NCBI GenBank assembly: GCA_019285755.1
Contig: CP079103.1
Location: 3,286,001 to 3,350,000, forward strand
Direction of reading: 5' to 3'
DNA length: 64,000 nucleotides
DNA from: Chitinophaga sp. E66
GTDB taxonomy: Bacteria > Bacteroidota > Bacteroidia > Chitinophagales > Chitinophagaceae
Position 1 is the stretch's first letter; every line of letters starts with the position of its first letter. Positions 23,901 to 31,863 of this stretch are shown here, one piece after another. Below the pieces are notes generated by a model. It was not told where the DNA came from, did not search any database, and worked only from the letters and a program-made list of their open reading frames with translations. A program made the translations under genes and the position numbers.

Positions 23901-23902
23901 AT
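11983..23902 (-). CDS. Giant PKD-repeat adhesin with T9SS type-B sorting domain (frameshifted)
   Basis: One gene of ~11.9 kb (about 3,970 residues). The ATG at 23900-23902 gives a signal peptide ([20 protein letters not shown]). I found single-base frame breaks near 23830, 22280, 22226, 20577, 19485, 18953, 18127, 17104, 15947, 14508, 14175, 13718 and 12975; adding one base restores each. The first ~700 residues hold cadherin/Ig-like modules. The body alternates ~80-residue PKD domains (W-x-FGDG ... H-x-Y ... G-x-YTVTLTV; 12 clear plus one degenerate without FGDG) with Ig-like modules ending 'FTITVNP'. The C-terminus ([35 protein letters not shown]) is the gliding-motility-associated C-terminal domain (T9SS type B), so the protein is exported and surface-attached. 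Likely an SprB-like adhesin; a sugar-binding role is also possible. Confidence 0.85.
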
Positions 23903-24411
23903 AGGATTAGTCTTAAATTTTATTAAATCACTATCAGATCATGCATTTTAATACCTATGCACATGGGGTATCCTGATCACGGGCTGCCAGTCCGCAATAA
24001 CCAAAAGGCACTTAGTAAATGCCCTTGTATTCCCGACAGATCTCAATAAATAAATTAGTATTGCATCTCAATGGTTTTTTGAGATTAGCACTTCCAAGCT
24101 AAATCATCCAACGTTCAATACTTGTTTTGGTATCTACGATCCGGTTGCATTCTACACTTCAGGGTTTTACGTAATTGGTGGTTTCTTTTTGATGTAGTGC
24201 TATGCTGTTATGCGAGGGTTGTTAAAATCAATAAACGCGGTTGTGTTAAAAATTGTTTGCCGCGTTAACAAAATATTCAGTGCCTGTAACATTATTATAG
24301 TACTTCCATTATTCAAACCCGACCGCATTCTTAACGGCTTTTAAAAAGCAACTTTTACATAAATCTAAATTAGCCGGGATACCCATCACCCCCATTCACA
24401 CTGGGCGATCT
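23903..24411. other. Non-coding leader region upstream of the PKD adhesin
   Basis: AT-rich, about 510 bases, no supported ORF. A weak inverted repeat AACGCGG (24234-24240) / CCGCGTT (24260-24266) with a 19-base loop is present. No consensus promoter was recognised for the adhesin operon. Confidence 0.45.
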
Positions 24412-25303
24412 CTACCGCTGAGGCTTATAAGGATCCGGTGTGCCCATGGGAATTAAGGGGTATTTCTTCGTGGTCTCTTCAAACTGCCCCACAATTTTAT
24501 AAATTGGCCCGATCACCCACGTTTGGTCGAAAGGTTTGGAAATATCTTCAGTAGGATTGGAAAACAAATCAAACAGGTGTGGTATACCCAGTTTAATGGA
24601 AGGAGATAACATCGTCTCCTGTTCATAAAAATGCACCTTGTAATGCCTCCACTTCACTGCTTGTAGCCTGTTATCCACCCAGACAGGAAACCCTTCCCGC
24701 CCGGACTGAGGCTGTTGCCCTGTGAAAAAGCCCGCCATATTGAGGCCGTCGATGGGCCGGTCGGACGGTACCTTCGCCCCGGTAATCGCTGCCAGGGTCG
24801 GGAAAATATCTACTCCCGGGGCTCATATTTACCGGTAGGGATGTATAGCTGATAACTCAGCAAAAAATCCGCTCTATCCCGGTGCCAGCCTAGTTGTATG
24901 GGTTGGATAAAACAGTCGGTTAGCGCAAAACTACTTTTTGAGTCGATGTTACTTGCCTGGATCCGGTTTACGATAAACGGGATCAATACTGACCCGCCGA
25001 GGTTGGCGCCCAGTACTTTTACATTCGTGACCCACACGGGCCCCAGGCCATTGGCGTAACTGGTGAGGCTAAAATCGTCGGCCAAAGTCCTCCCGTTTCC
25101 TTTCAGCTTCCCGGTATTATAGAGGTAAAGGGAAGTACCATAGCCGATATTGATGGTTCCGCCTGTGTTCCGGCATCAAGGCCGAAGAAACCTAACAGGT
25201 GTGAGCCTCGCAATTGTGCGGAGGCATTTCCGGAGACAATGCATGAAATGCAGCATAAGGCGAAGACGAGCCGTTTGGGGGAAAGGAAATACATAACATC
25301 CAT
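24412..25303 (-). pseudogene. Chimera: MetA-type porin N-terminus joined to arylsulfatase C-terminus
   Basis: The start at 25303 gives MDVMYFLSPKRLVFALCCIS and a signal peptide, then GFFGLDAGTQAEP, the opening of 'MetA-pathway of phenol degradation' outer-membrane porins. After a frame break near 25165 it continues SLTSYANGLGPVWVTNVKVL up to YIPTGKYEP, about residue 165 of the usual ~300. At about 24822 it switches to GVDIFPTLAAITGAKVPSDR, then PVWVDNRLQAVKWRHYKVHF, the C-terminal quarter of an arylsulfatase; the catalytic Cys/Ser and metal residues of the N-terminal sulfatase domain are absent. As written the junction is one base out of frame; one extra C or G would make an in-frame fusion. 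Best explained by a deletion between two neighbouring genes. Not expected to be an active sulfatase. Confidence 0.65.
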
Positions 25304-25803
25304 TTGACCGCCGCAAACGAAGTTTAACGGCGTTGAGTGAACAAGTCGTTATTGATGTTGCTGTTATGTATGCCTGGAGGGATAAGGGGATGGGCGCCTG
25401 GAATTACAAACAAGTACAGCCGGTGAAATGTTCGGCCGGATTGATATTCTTTCAAAAATGCGGTATGAGCGCCCGCGATTTTTAGCAATATGCAAAAGAT
25501 TGAGGAGGCAGAAGATTAAAATCACTTTTAAGGCATTTGGAGCGTTTATATCTTTTTACCCTTTTTATTCTTATGGCGTAGCCTTGTTCTTATAGGTGAG
25601 TGGCATTCCATAAATCGTCCAGCGGACTGTTTATGATTTGTGGTTATTTACATACTTTATTAATCTAAAATTAAACCACACTATTTCAAAAGATACTTAC
25701 TATATAAAACTATTTTTTTGTTTTTTGCATAAATTGATCATTTTTCAAGAAAACATAGCTATTTTTGAGTGATAAACGGATTAAAAACGTTTCAACCCCA
25801 ACC
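25304..25803. other. AT-rich intergenic region before the AbiL-like pair
   Basis: About 500 bases without a supported gene, becoming strongly A/T-rich from 25660 on. It contains the likely promoter of the plus-strand ATPase gene near 25734-25767. The composition differs visibly from the neighbouring adhesin and PUL genes, in line with an acquired locus. Confidence 0.5.
25734..25767 (+). promoter_or_regulatory. Possible promoter of the AbiL-like operon
   Basis: TATTTTTG at 25760-25767 matches the -7 consensus TAnnTTTG exactly. The nearest TTG (25734-25736) lies 23 bases upstream, longer than the usual 19-21, so the -33 element is doubtful. Its position implies that translation starts at the ATG at 25804, not at 25765. 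Confidence 0.35.
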
Positions 25804-27062
25804 ATGATTGTAGAATTCAGCATTGCCAACTACAGGTCATTCAATTCACTCCAAACGCTTAGTTTCAGAGCTACCGGTCTTACGTCGGAGGTCGATTCAT
25901 TAAATATCATAATGCTGGACGAAAAAACCAGGCTGCTTAAAATCGCAGGCATATACGGGCCGAACGCAAGCGGCAAAAGTAACCTGGTTAAGGGCCTGTC
26001 CTTTTTCAAAAAATGGTTTCCAGCTCCTGGAAGCTGATAAAACGGGCCAGAAAGGCTATAATCCGTTTAGGTTGTCTGCTGGCATGAAACAGGACGGGGG
26101 TATTTTCAGATCGTTTTAATGCTGGAGAACAAAAATACCGATATGGATTTACGCTTCATCCGGATGCCACCATCCAAAGCGAGTGGTTGTTTGGCCCTGC
26201 CCAGGTGAATGAAACTTTCTATTTCAAAAGAACCGGTAATGACGTGCAAATTAACGAGGAATACTTTAAAGAAGGCGCCGGCCTGCCACTGGACAAGCTC
26301 CGGACGGAAGCCCTCTTCCTGACTTTTTGTAGCTCTTACAACGGCATAGTTGCTGAAATGATAAAAGATTTTATTTCAGAAAAGATATACATTGAAAGAA
26401 GGAGACTACCGGCTTTCATGGACGACGGCAGCAGAGCCGTCACAGACAGCCTGATTGAAAGTGGGCATAAACCGGTTGTACTGGATTGGCTGAGAAGCGC
26501 AGGGCTCACTTATACCGACATTTCATTAGAACCAGTGGAAATTGCGGAGGGATTGACCATCAAAAAGGTGACATTGTACCGGCATATTTTTGACGGCGAC
26601 AAAGTATCCGGGCAGGCGATCATGGATCTCGACGCGGATGAATCGGACGGAACAAAGAAGTGGTACGCATATATCGGCAAATTATATAACCTGTTTCAAC
26701 ATGGCGGAGTATTCATTGCGGATGAGATCGACAGCAATTTCCATTCTTCTCTGTTGAATAAACTGATCAGGTTATTCCAGCATTCAGGCGTCAATAAAGA
26801 GGGCGCACAATTATTGTTTACAAGCCATGATACGAGCCTAATGGACCCCGGCTGCATGAGAAGGGACCAGTTCTATTTTACGGAAAAATCAACGCAGGAA
26901 GAAACGATACTCTATTCGCTGGCCGATCTTAAAGGGATTAGAAACAATGCCGATTTTGCGCGGCAATATCTGGCAGGCGTTTACGGCGCACTGCCGCAAC
27001 TTGGAAATTATTTAACCATTCCCGATCCCCTTCTGCATAGTCAGAGCATCCTATATCCATGA
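25804..27062 (+). CDS. AAA family ATPase, AbiLi/RloA-like
   Basis: About 425 residues with frame breaks near 26015-26030 and 26115-26140. Start at 25804 (MIVEFSIANYRSFNSLQTLS), because the upstream extension overlaps the probable promoter and the N-terminal 'I.NYRSF' is the usual start of the family. Walker A is GPNASGKSNL (~25957), Walker B is GGVFIADEID (~26704) and the switch His lies in LLFTSHDTSLMD (~26815). This is the AAA15/AAA21-type ATPase of abortive-infection and OLD-like systems, without a C-terminal Toprim of its own. The stop overlaps the next start (ATGATG at 27059), so it is translationally coupled to the RloB gene. ATPase + RloB is the composition of the AbiL phage-defence system. 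Confidence 0.8.
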
Positions 27063-27719
27063 TGCAAAAACAACCATGGGATATCAGAAGCGACGATTCC
27101 AGAAATGAAGACAGTCTTATCACATTTATAATATTCTGTGAAGACGAGGTTTCCGAACCCACCTACTTCAGGACCTTTAACTCCGGCAACGTTAAAGTGA
27201 ATGAAATTCCCGGGCAACGCAATAAGAAATTGCAATTAGATAAGACGATTTCTACTTGTACCGACATGGGATTGGTTCATTTTTACGATGGCGGTCATAA
27301 AGTGGACGAAAAGATCGCTATCACTACCGGCACAAATGCGGGCCTACGGGTGGCCTGGAGCAACGATTGTTTTGAACTATGGGTATTGCTCCATTTCGAA
27401 GATATCTGTCCATCACTTTCCTATCATAGGGAACACCTGTATAACAGGTTGACGGATATCTTTAAGAATCTAAAAGGAACTATCCAGGAATTGACGAAAT
27501 CGTTCAACATTCCAGATTCAATTACAAGGGATCGTTTAAACGCAAGGAGAATTTTACGTTATACGTGCTTCCTTTTTAAAGGATCACAGCAGGCGAAATA
27601 ATGCAATTCAGCGTGCAAAAGCGTTATATCATCATCACCATAGTAAAGGACTGGCATATCACACACGCAATCCCTGCACGCTCATTTTTAATTTAGTAGA
27701 GGCATTGCAGGCAGTATAA
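27059..27719 (+). CDS. RloB-like protein (AbiLii), internally deleted
   Basis: About 220 residues after repairing one break near 27528. The N-terminus PWDIRSDDSR and FIIFCEDEVSEPTYF, the central VAWSNDCFELWVLLHFEDI, and the corrected C-terminus (FKRKENFTLYVLPFLKDHSR, then RNPCTLIFNLVEAL) are clear RloB signatures. Between KVDEK and IAITTGTNAGLRVAW the segment with the 'WCVFDRD' acidic motif expected in this family is missing: there is no room for it in any frame, so roughly 25-35 residues are lost. If those Asp residues form the Toprim-like active site, the protein is catalytically dead. Operon partner of the AAA ATPase; the deletion suggests a decaying or re-purposed defence pair. Confidence 0.75.
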
Positions 27720-27731
27720 CACCTCTGCCGA

Positions 27732-28093
27732 TTACTTATCAAACTCAATCATCTCCACTCTGTTCCCAAACGGGTCCCTGAAGAAAGCCCGCTCCGCCCT
27801 TCGATCTTTGAAGTATAAGCGATCGCGATGCCGTGAGACTGGAGATACGACTTCGCCGCCTCCAGGCTTTCTACTTCGAATGCGGGGTGGCGGCCGCTGA
27901 GGAGCTCCGTGGTCTTCTCTTCTTCTACCAGGTGTAACTGGATGTCGGCTATCTCGTACCAGATAGCGTTGCGGGGATGCTGCCCGGGTATTTCTTTCAA
28001 TTGCAGTATTTCTCCGTAGAATTGCCTGGCGGCTGCCTGCTGACCCGTCGGAATCATGACGGCCACATGGTCGGTCTTCGTAAAACGTATCAT
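27732..28093 (-). CDS. VOC/glyoxalase superfamily protein
   Basis: About 120 residues from the ATG at 28091-28093 (MIRFTKTDHVAVMIPTG). There is one frame break near 27800; the corrected end reads ERAFFRDPFGNRVEMIEFDK, the typical final strand. The beta-alpha-beta-beta-beta order and metal ligands are visible (His in TDHVAV, His in IQLHLVEEE, Glu in VEMIEF). This suggests a metal-dependent dioxygenase, lyase or resistance enzyme of unknown substrate. The longer upstream reading is not needed. It lies convergent to the AbiL-like pair with only 12 bases between the stops. Confidence 0.75.
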
Positions 28094-28151
28094 CCTCTCG
28101 GGGATTTTTCTTTTCCCGGCGCAAATATCCGACAAACGCAGGAAAAATCCG

Positions 28152-28879
28152 CTAAAAGTTTAGCAAACCCACCTTACCCGGTGTCCGGGAGGCAGTAACC
28201 ACACCGGATTGCATCCGGCCGTCCCCGGTAGCCGACTCCCCTGTCCGCAAAGCCTGCCCGCCAACACCGTTCGTCCGCATCCGGCTTTCGCGGCTGCTGA
28301 CCCGCCCGGTCGTGGAGATGAAAATACAGGAAACACCGGTATTTCCGGCCAGGTCCGCTGCCTCCGCCTGCACATGGATAATACCCGTATAGGCATGATC
28401 TTTAACAGTGCGATATACCCAGTCCGTATTCCCGCCGCCCATCACCGCATGCCCTTCCTCCAGCAACCTGCCATTTGCATCCGACAACCGCACCGTTACC
28501 CCCTTCACCCTGAAATCATCCACGGCCCGGATGCGCACCCGGAATCCCGCCTGCCCGTGATACCCCGACATATCTATACGCCTGACTTCCGGCGCTTTCA
28601 TGGCATCCCCAGGGCGATGGTATATCCCGCCATGCCCCGCGTTTTGGCCACCGCGCGATATTGCGCGGCCAGGCCGGGATCCTTCATGGCCCCGCAGGCA
28701 TATGCAGACGCGTCCCGGAACCGGTCGCGGGCTTCACGCTGCGCCGGCGAAGGCTTGTACCGCGAAAAATCAGGGTACTTGCACAACAGCGCTTTCCCAT
28801 TGACCTGCCGGACCACAAACTGCTTCCCGATACCGCCATGCGCGCCATATAAAACTATATTGTTGGTTACTATCGCCAT
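28152..28879 (-). CDS. Conserved Bacteroidota protein of unknown function
   Basis: About 242 residues with one break at ~28609 (a G missing from GGGG), which joins two apparent ORFs. It begins MAIVTNNIVLYGAHGGIGKQ FVVRQ, then KPSPAQREARDRFRDASAYA, GYTIALGDAMKAPEVRRIDM and SGYHGQAGFRVRIRAVDDF. This order is the same as in a small conserved protein found widely in Bacteroidota (first line 'M..I.N......G.IG.Q.V.R'). The C-terminal tail after about residue 190 (Gly/Arg-rich, no clear fold) is longer than I would expect. No catalytic motif was recognised. Two 21-bp repeats lie just upstream. Confidence 0.6.
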
Positions 28880-28909
28880 AACCCGAAATTCGGGCTTAGC
28901 GGCACAAAA

Positions 28910-28951
28910 AGCTTGCAGGAAAGGAGAAAAAGCTGACAGGAAAGGAGAAAA
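28910..28951. repeat. Direct 21-bp repeat upstream of the conserved protein gene
   Basis: AGCTTGCAGGAAAGGAGAAAA (28910-28930; split here as AGCTTGCAGG + AAAGGAGAAAA) is repeated head-to-tail at 28931-28951 with two mismatches. The repeats start 31 bases upstream of the minus-strand ATG at 28879. A palindrome CCCGAAATTCGGG (28882-28894) sits between repeat and start. Confidence 0.5.
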
Positions 28952-29077
28952 TGACCAACGCCCAAAGGCAGGAGAAACAACGGCTAACCCAGCAACAACC
29001 GAACGATTACTGAAGGAAGACTGAAGGAAGCTTAGGGGATAGCACTACCCTGGCCCTGACTTCACCGGCATAAAATA

Positions 29078-29106
29078 GCCGTCCGGAAAACCGGACGGCC
29101 TTTTCC
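29078..29106 (-). terminator. Terminator at the end of PUL 1
   Basis: Stem GCCGTCCGG (29078-29086), AAAA loop, CCGGACGGC (29091-29099). On the minus strand it is followed by TATTTTAT, and on the plus strand by CTTTTCC, so it may act in both directions. It lies 51 bases after the epimerase stop. Confidence 0.8.
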
Positions 29107-29149
29107 ACACGTCTTTACGTTACAGTCAAAGGTATGATTTGACAGCTTC

Positions 29150-30013
29150 TTAAGTAAACATTCGCTTATAAAACGCGGCGCCTTCCGTAGCCATCTCATC
29201 CGCACTCCCCGCCAACGGCCGCCAGATGCAGGCGGCGCGGGCCAGTTCCTCAGAAGGCTCACCGAAAGTCTCCAGCACTACCGCGCCACGGTACCCGATC
29301 TCATCCAGCGCCTCCCGGATCGCCTGCCAGGGCAGGTGCCCCGTGCCGGGCGTCCCCGGTCGGATTCATTGGCCTGCACGTGCAGGAGCAGGCCGCCCGC
29401 TTTACGGATGGCAGCGGGAATGTCCTTCTCCTCGATATTGGCGTGGAACGTATCAAAGGAAAGGCGCAGGAAGGGTGACCGGCCTCGGCGATGAGCGCCA
29501 GCGCCTGGTCTACCGTGTTGATCATATCCGTCTCGAAGCGGTTCAGCGGTTCCACTCCCGGGAGGATCCCGTGGTCTTCCGCGGCCCTGGCGGCGATGCG
29601 CAGGTTCTCCAGGCACCAGGCCCGCTCCTGCCGCTTCTGCTCCGCCGGCACGATGCGGGTTTTGCCCACGGCGGAATACAAGGGCCCTCCGAACAGGGGC
29701 TCCCCGTCTTCTCCGCCAGCCGGATACATTCCAGGATGTAATCCAGGCCTTCCTTACGGAATGCGGCATTGTCCGAAGAGATATCCCTTCGCGGACCGAA
29801 AGCCCCGCTGAGCGTGATCTGCAATCCCAGGTCGCGCGTCATGGAAACGAGCAGGTCCCAGTCGATGAGGTCCGCCTGTTCCACGGCTACTTCCACGATA
29901 TCGTACCCGGCCGAACGGATCTTCGGCAAAAGGTGAAAGTCTGCCGTTTTAAAGGGCGAGGCATAGACGAAAGTGCTGATGCCTGTCCGGATAGTGGTAT
30001 GCTGCGCCATCAT
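29150..30013 (-). CDS. Sugar 3-epimerase-like TIM-barrel (AP endonuclease 2 family)
   Basis: About 288 residues with breaks near 29705, 29480 and 29360. The N-terminus is GISTFVYASPFKTADFHLLP. Metal-binding motifs of the ketose 3-epimerase branch are visible: GVEPLNRFETDMINT (Glu), SFDTFHANIEEKD (Asp/His) and, in the corrected end, VVLETFGEP (Glu). It probably epimerises or isomerises a keto sugar in the cytosol. Its ATG overlaps the stop of the oxidoreductase gene by four bases (ATGA), so the two are coupled. Last gene of PUL 1, ending 51 bases before a terminator. Confidence 0.8.
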
Positions 30014-31118
30014 TCGAAATCGGGGATTTGGATACGTTTACCGCCGTTCATGGCCGATTCATGGGCGCAGATGCCGGCGCAGGTGTAATTGGCCGCGAGG
30101 TGCGCGTCCACCGCAGACTCCCGTCCTTCCACGATCGCCGCCACGAACTCCTGTACCAGGTGCGGGTGCGAACCGCCATGGCCAGCGCCCTGCAGGAAGG
30201 ATACGTGATTGGGATCATCGATCTTCTCCCGCTTGGTGAAATGCGCGATCTCGGGGATGAGCTGCGCGTCGGTGTCCGGGCACTCCATCCTGCGGGCGTT
30301 CTCACCGCCGTCGAATACGGAATGGCCTTCGTCCTGTAGCTGCTCCCATTCAAAGGACATCTTCGTGCCATATACGTCGTAGCTCTCGCGGTACTGCCGC
30401 ACCACATCGAACAGCGAGCGGGTAGCCTCGGCCACCACGTCGGAATTCTTCAGGGTAAAGGTGGCGGTCTCCACGGCAAACGGACTGTTGTACCGCGATG
30501 CGAGGTCATCGCTCAGGCGGCCGGAACCGTGGCATACCACAGATTCGGCTTTGGTATTATTGATGCGCAGCAGCGGCGAAATCGCGTGGGTGCCGTTGAG
30601 CATGGGCGGGTATCCTTCCAGTATTCATCCCATCCCGGCATGCTCATATCCTGGATGTGCGAGCCGCGCACGAACTGAATGCGCCCCAGCTGGCCGGTCT
30701 CTGCGAGGTTCAGCCCATACAGGAACTCGCGGGTATACAGGGCCGTTTCCATCATCATATACACCTTGCCGGATTTGCGGCGCGCTTCCACGATGGCTTT
30801 ACAGTCTTCCACGGTCATGGCCATGGGAATGGTGCAGGCGGTGTGCTTGCCGGCATTGAGGCTGGCCAGCGTCATGCGGGCGTGCTCGGGCACGGGCGTT
30901 ACGATGTGGATGGCGTCAACATCCTCACGCTTCGGCACATCTTCGTAATTGGTGAAAATGAGATCGTCGTCGAGGTTGAAGCGTTCCTTCAGTTCCTTCA
31001 GCGTTTCCGGGTTCCGCGTACAAATACCCACCCGCTTGATATTGGGGTGCTTTTGATAAATGGGGATAAATTCCTTCCCGAATCCCATCCCTACGATTAC
31101 AACCGTGATCTGTTTCAT
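30010..31118 (-). CDS. Gfo/Idh/MocA family oxidoreductase
   Basis: About 370 residues, one break at ~30611 (a G missing). The N-terminal Rossmann motif is VVIVGMGFGKEFIPIY (G-x-G-x-x-x), then RVGICTRN and VDAIHIVTPVPEHARMTLAS. The usual EKP catalytic motif is replaced by ACTIPMAMTVEDCKAI, as in a subset of this family. The C-terminal domain contains GSHIQDMSMPGWDEYW and GAGHGGSHPHLVQEFVAAI with the conserved His. NAD(P)-dependent sugar or inositol dehydrogenase; substrate unknown. It lies between a ThuA gene and the epimerase, a common oxidative sugar-rearrangement set (3-keto-glycoside type). Confidence 0.85.
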
Positions 31119-31145
31119 AATATCCTGATTTTTATGTGTGATGAA

Positions 31146-31858
31146 TTAACGGCGGCCCGCCCATTTTACGGCGTTCCGCAGCAGCGCCTGATAAGCTGCC
31201 AGTTCATGGGATTTTTCGTCGTGCCCGAGCGCCAGGCCCACGATACGCGCCTTCGCGTTCTCCACGATGAACACGGCGGGGTGGCTCACGCCCTTGTCAT
31301 TCGTGCTCTGCGCCAGCACGGTGATCTTCGCCGCGGCGGGGTCTGCGTTGAAATGATACAGCTCATCGTCCAGCGTGAAGGTTTTCGGCACTTTGCGGGT
31401 AACGGGGTGCTTGCCCTGGAGCGTAACGGTGAAAGGACCGTACTTCTCATGGGATTTGCTGCCCCCGCCCACCATGCGGGCGTTATATTCCGGCCAGTCT
31501 TTCCAGTTGTACCAGATAGCGGCATGCGCCAGCACGAGGCCCTTCCCGGCGTCCACATGCGCAAAGATGGCGTTGCGGGCCGCGGGGTCTTTGATGGGCT
31601 GGTTGTTAGCAAGGAGCAGTACATCCGTATCCGGCAACAGGGAAGTGATCTGGCTGGGATCATCCGTGTAGGTCACTTTGGCGAGGCCGTCGCGTTCCAG
31701 CGTGGCGGCGTCTGCTTCCTTGTACCAGCGGTTGAAGTCGTGCGAGCCGCCACCGCCCACGATGAGCACGCGGAGCGGGCTTTCTGCGCGGCCAGCGGCA
31801 GGGCGGCCAACATCAGCGCAAAGGCAAACAGTTGAAAGAGGAAATGTTTTCTGTTCAT
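31146..31858 (-). CDS. Secreted ThuA-domain protein
   Basis: About 237 residues with one break near 31770. Signal peptide (MNRKHFLFQLFAFALMLAAL), then VLIVGGGGSHDFNRWYKEAD, LLANNQPI, GLVLAHAAIWYNWKDWPEYN, MVGGGSKSHEKYGPFTVTL and LGHDEKSH. This is the ThuA class I glutamine-amidotransferase-like fold. ThuA/TreF-type proteins occur with sugar dehydrogenases and keto-sugar metabolism; the reaction is unsettled. It precedes the Gfo/Idh/MocA gene by 27 bases in the same operon. Confidence 0.85.
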
Positions 31859-31863
31859 GAGAT

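Noticed and set aside
11983..23902. Programmed frameshifting or phase variation as the cause of the breaks in the PKD gene
   Set aside because: The breaks occur at similar density in unrelated genes of the window, always one base short, without slippery-site or repeat-tract context.
30657..31835. 392-residue plus-strand ORF
   Set aside because: Antisense to the Gfo/Idh/MocA and ThuA genes, which carry clear motifs.
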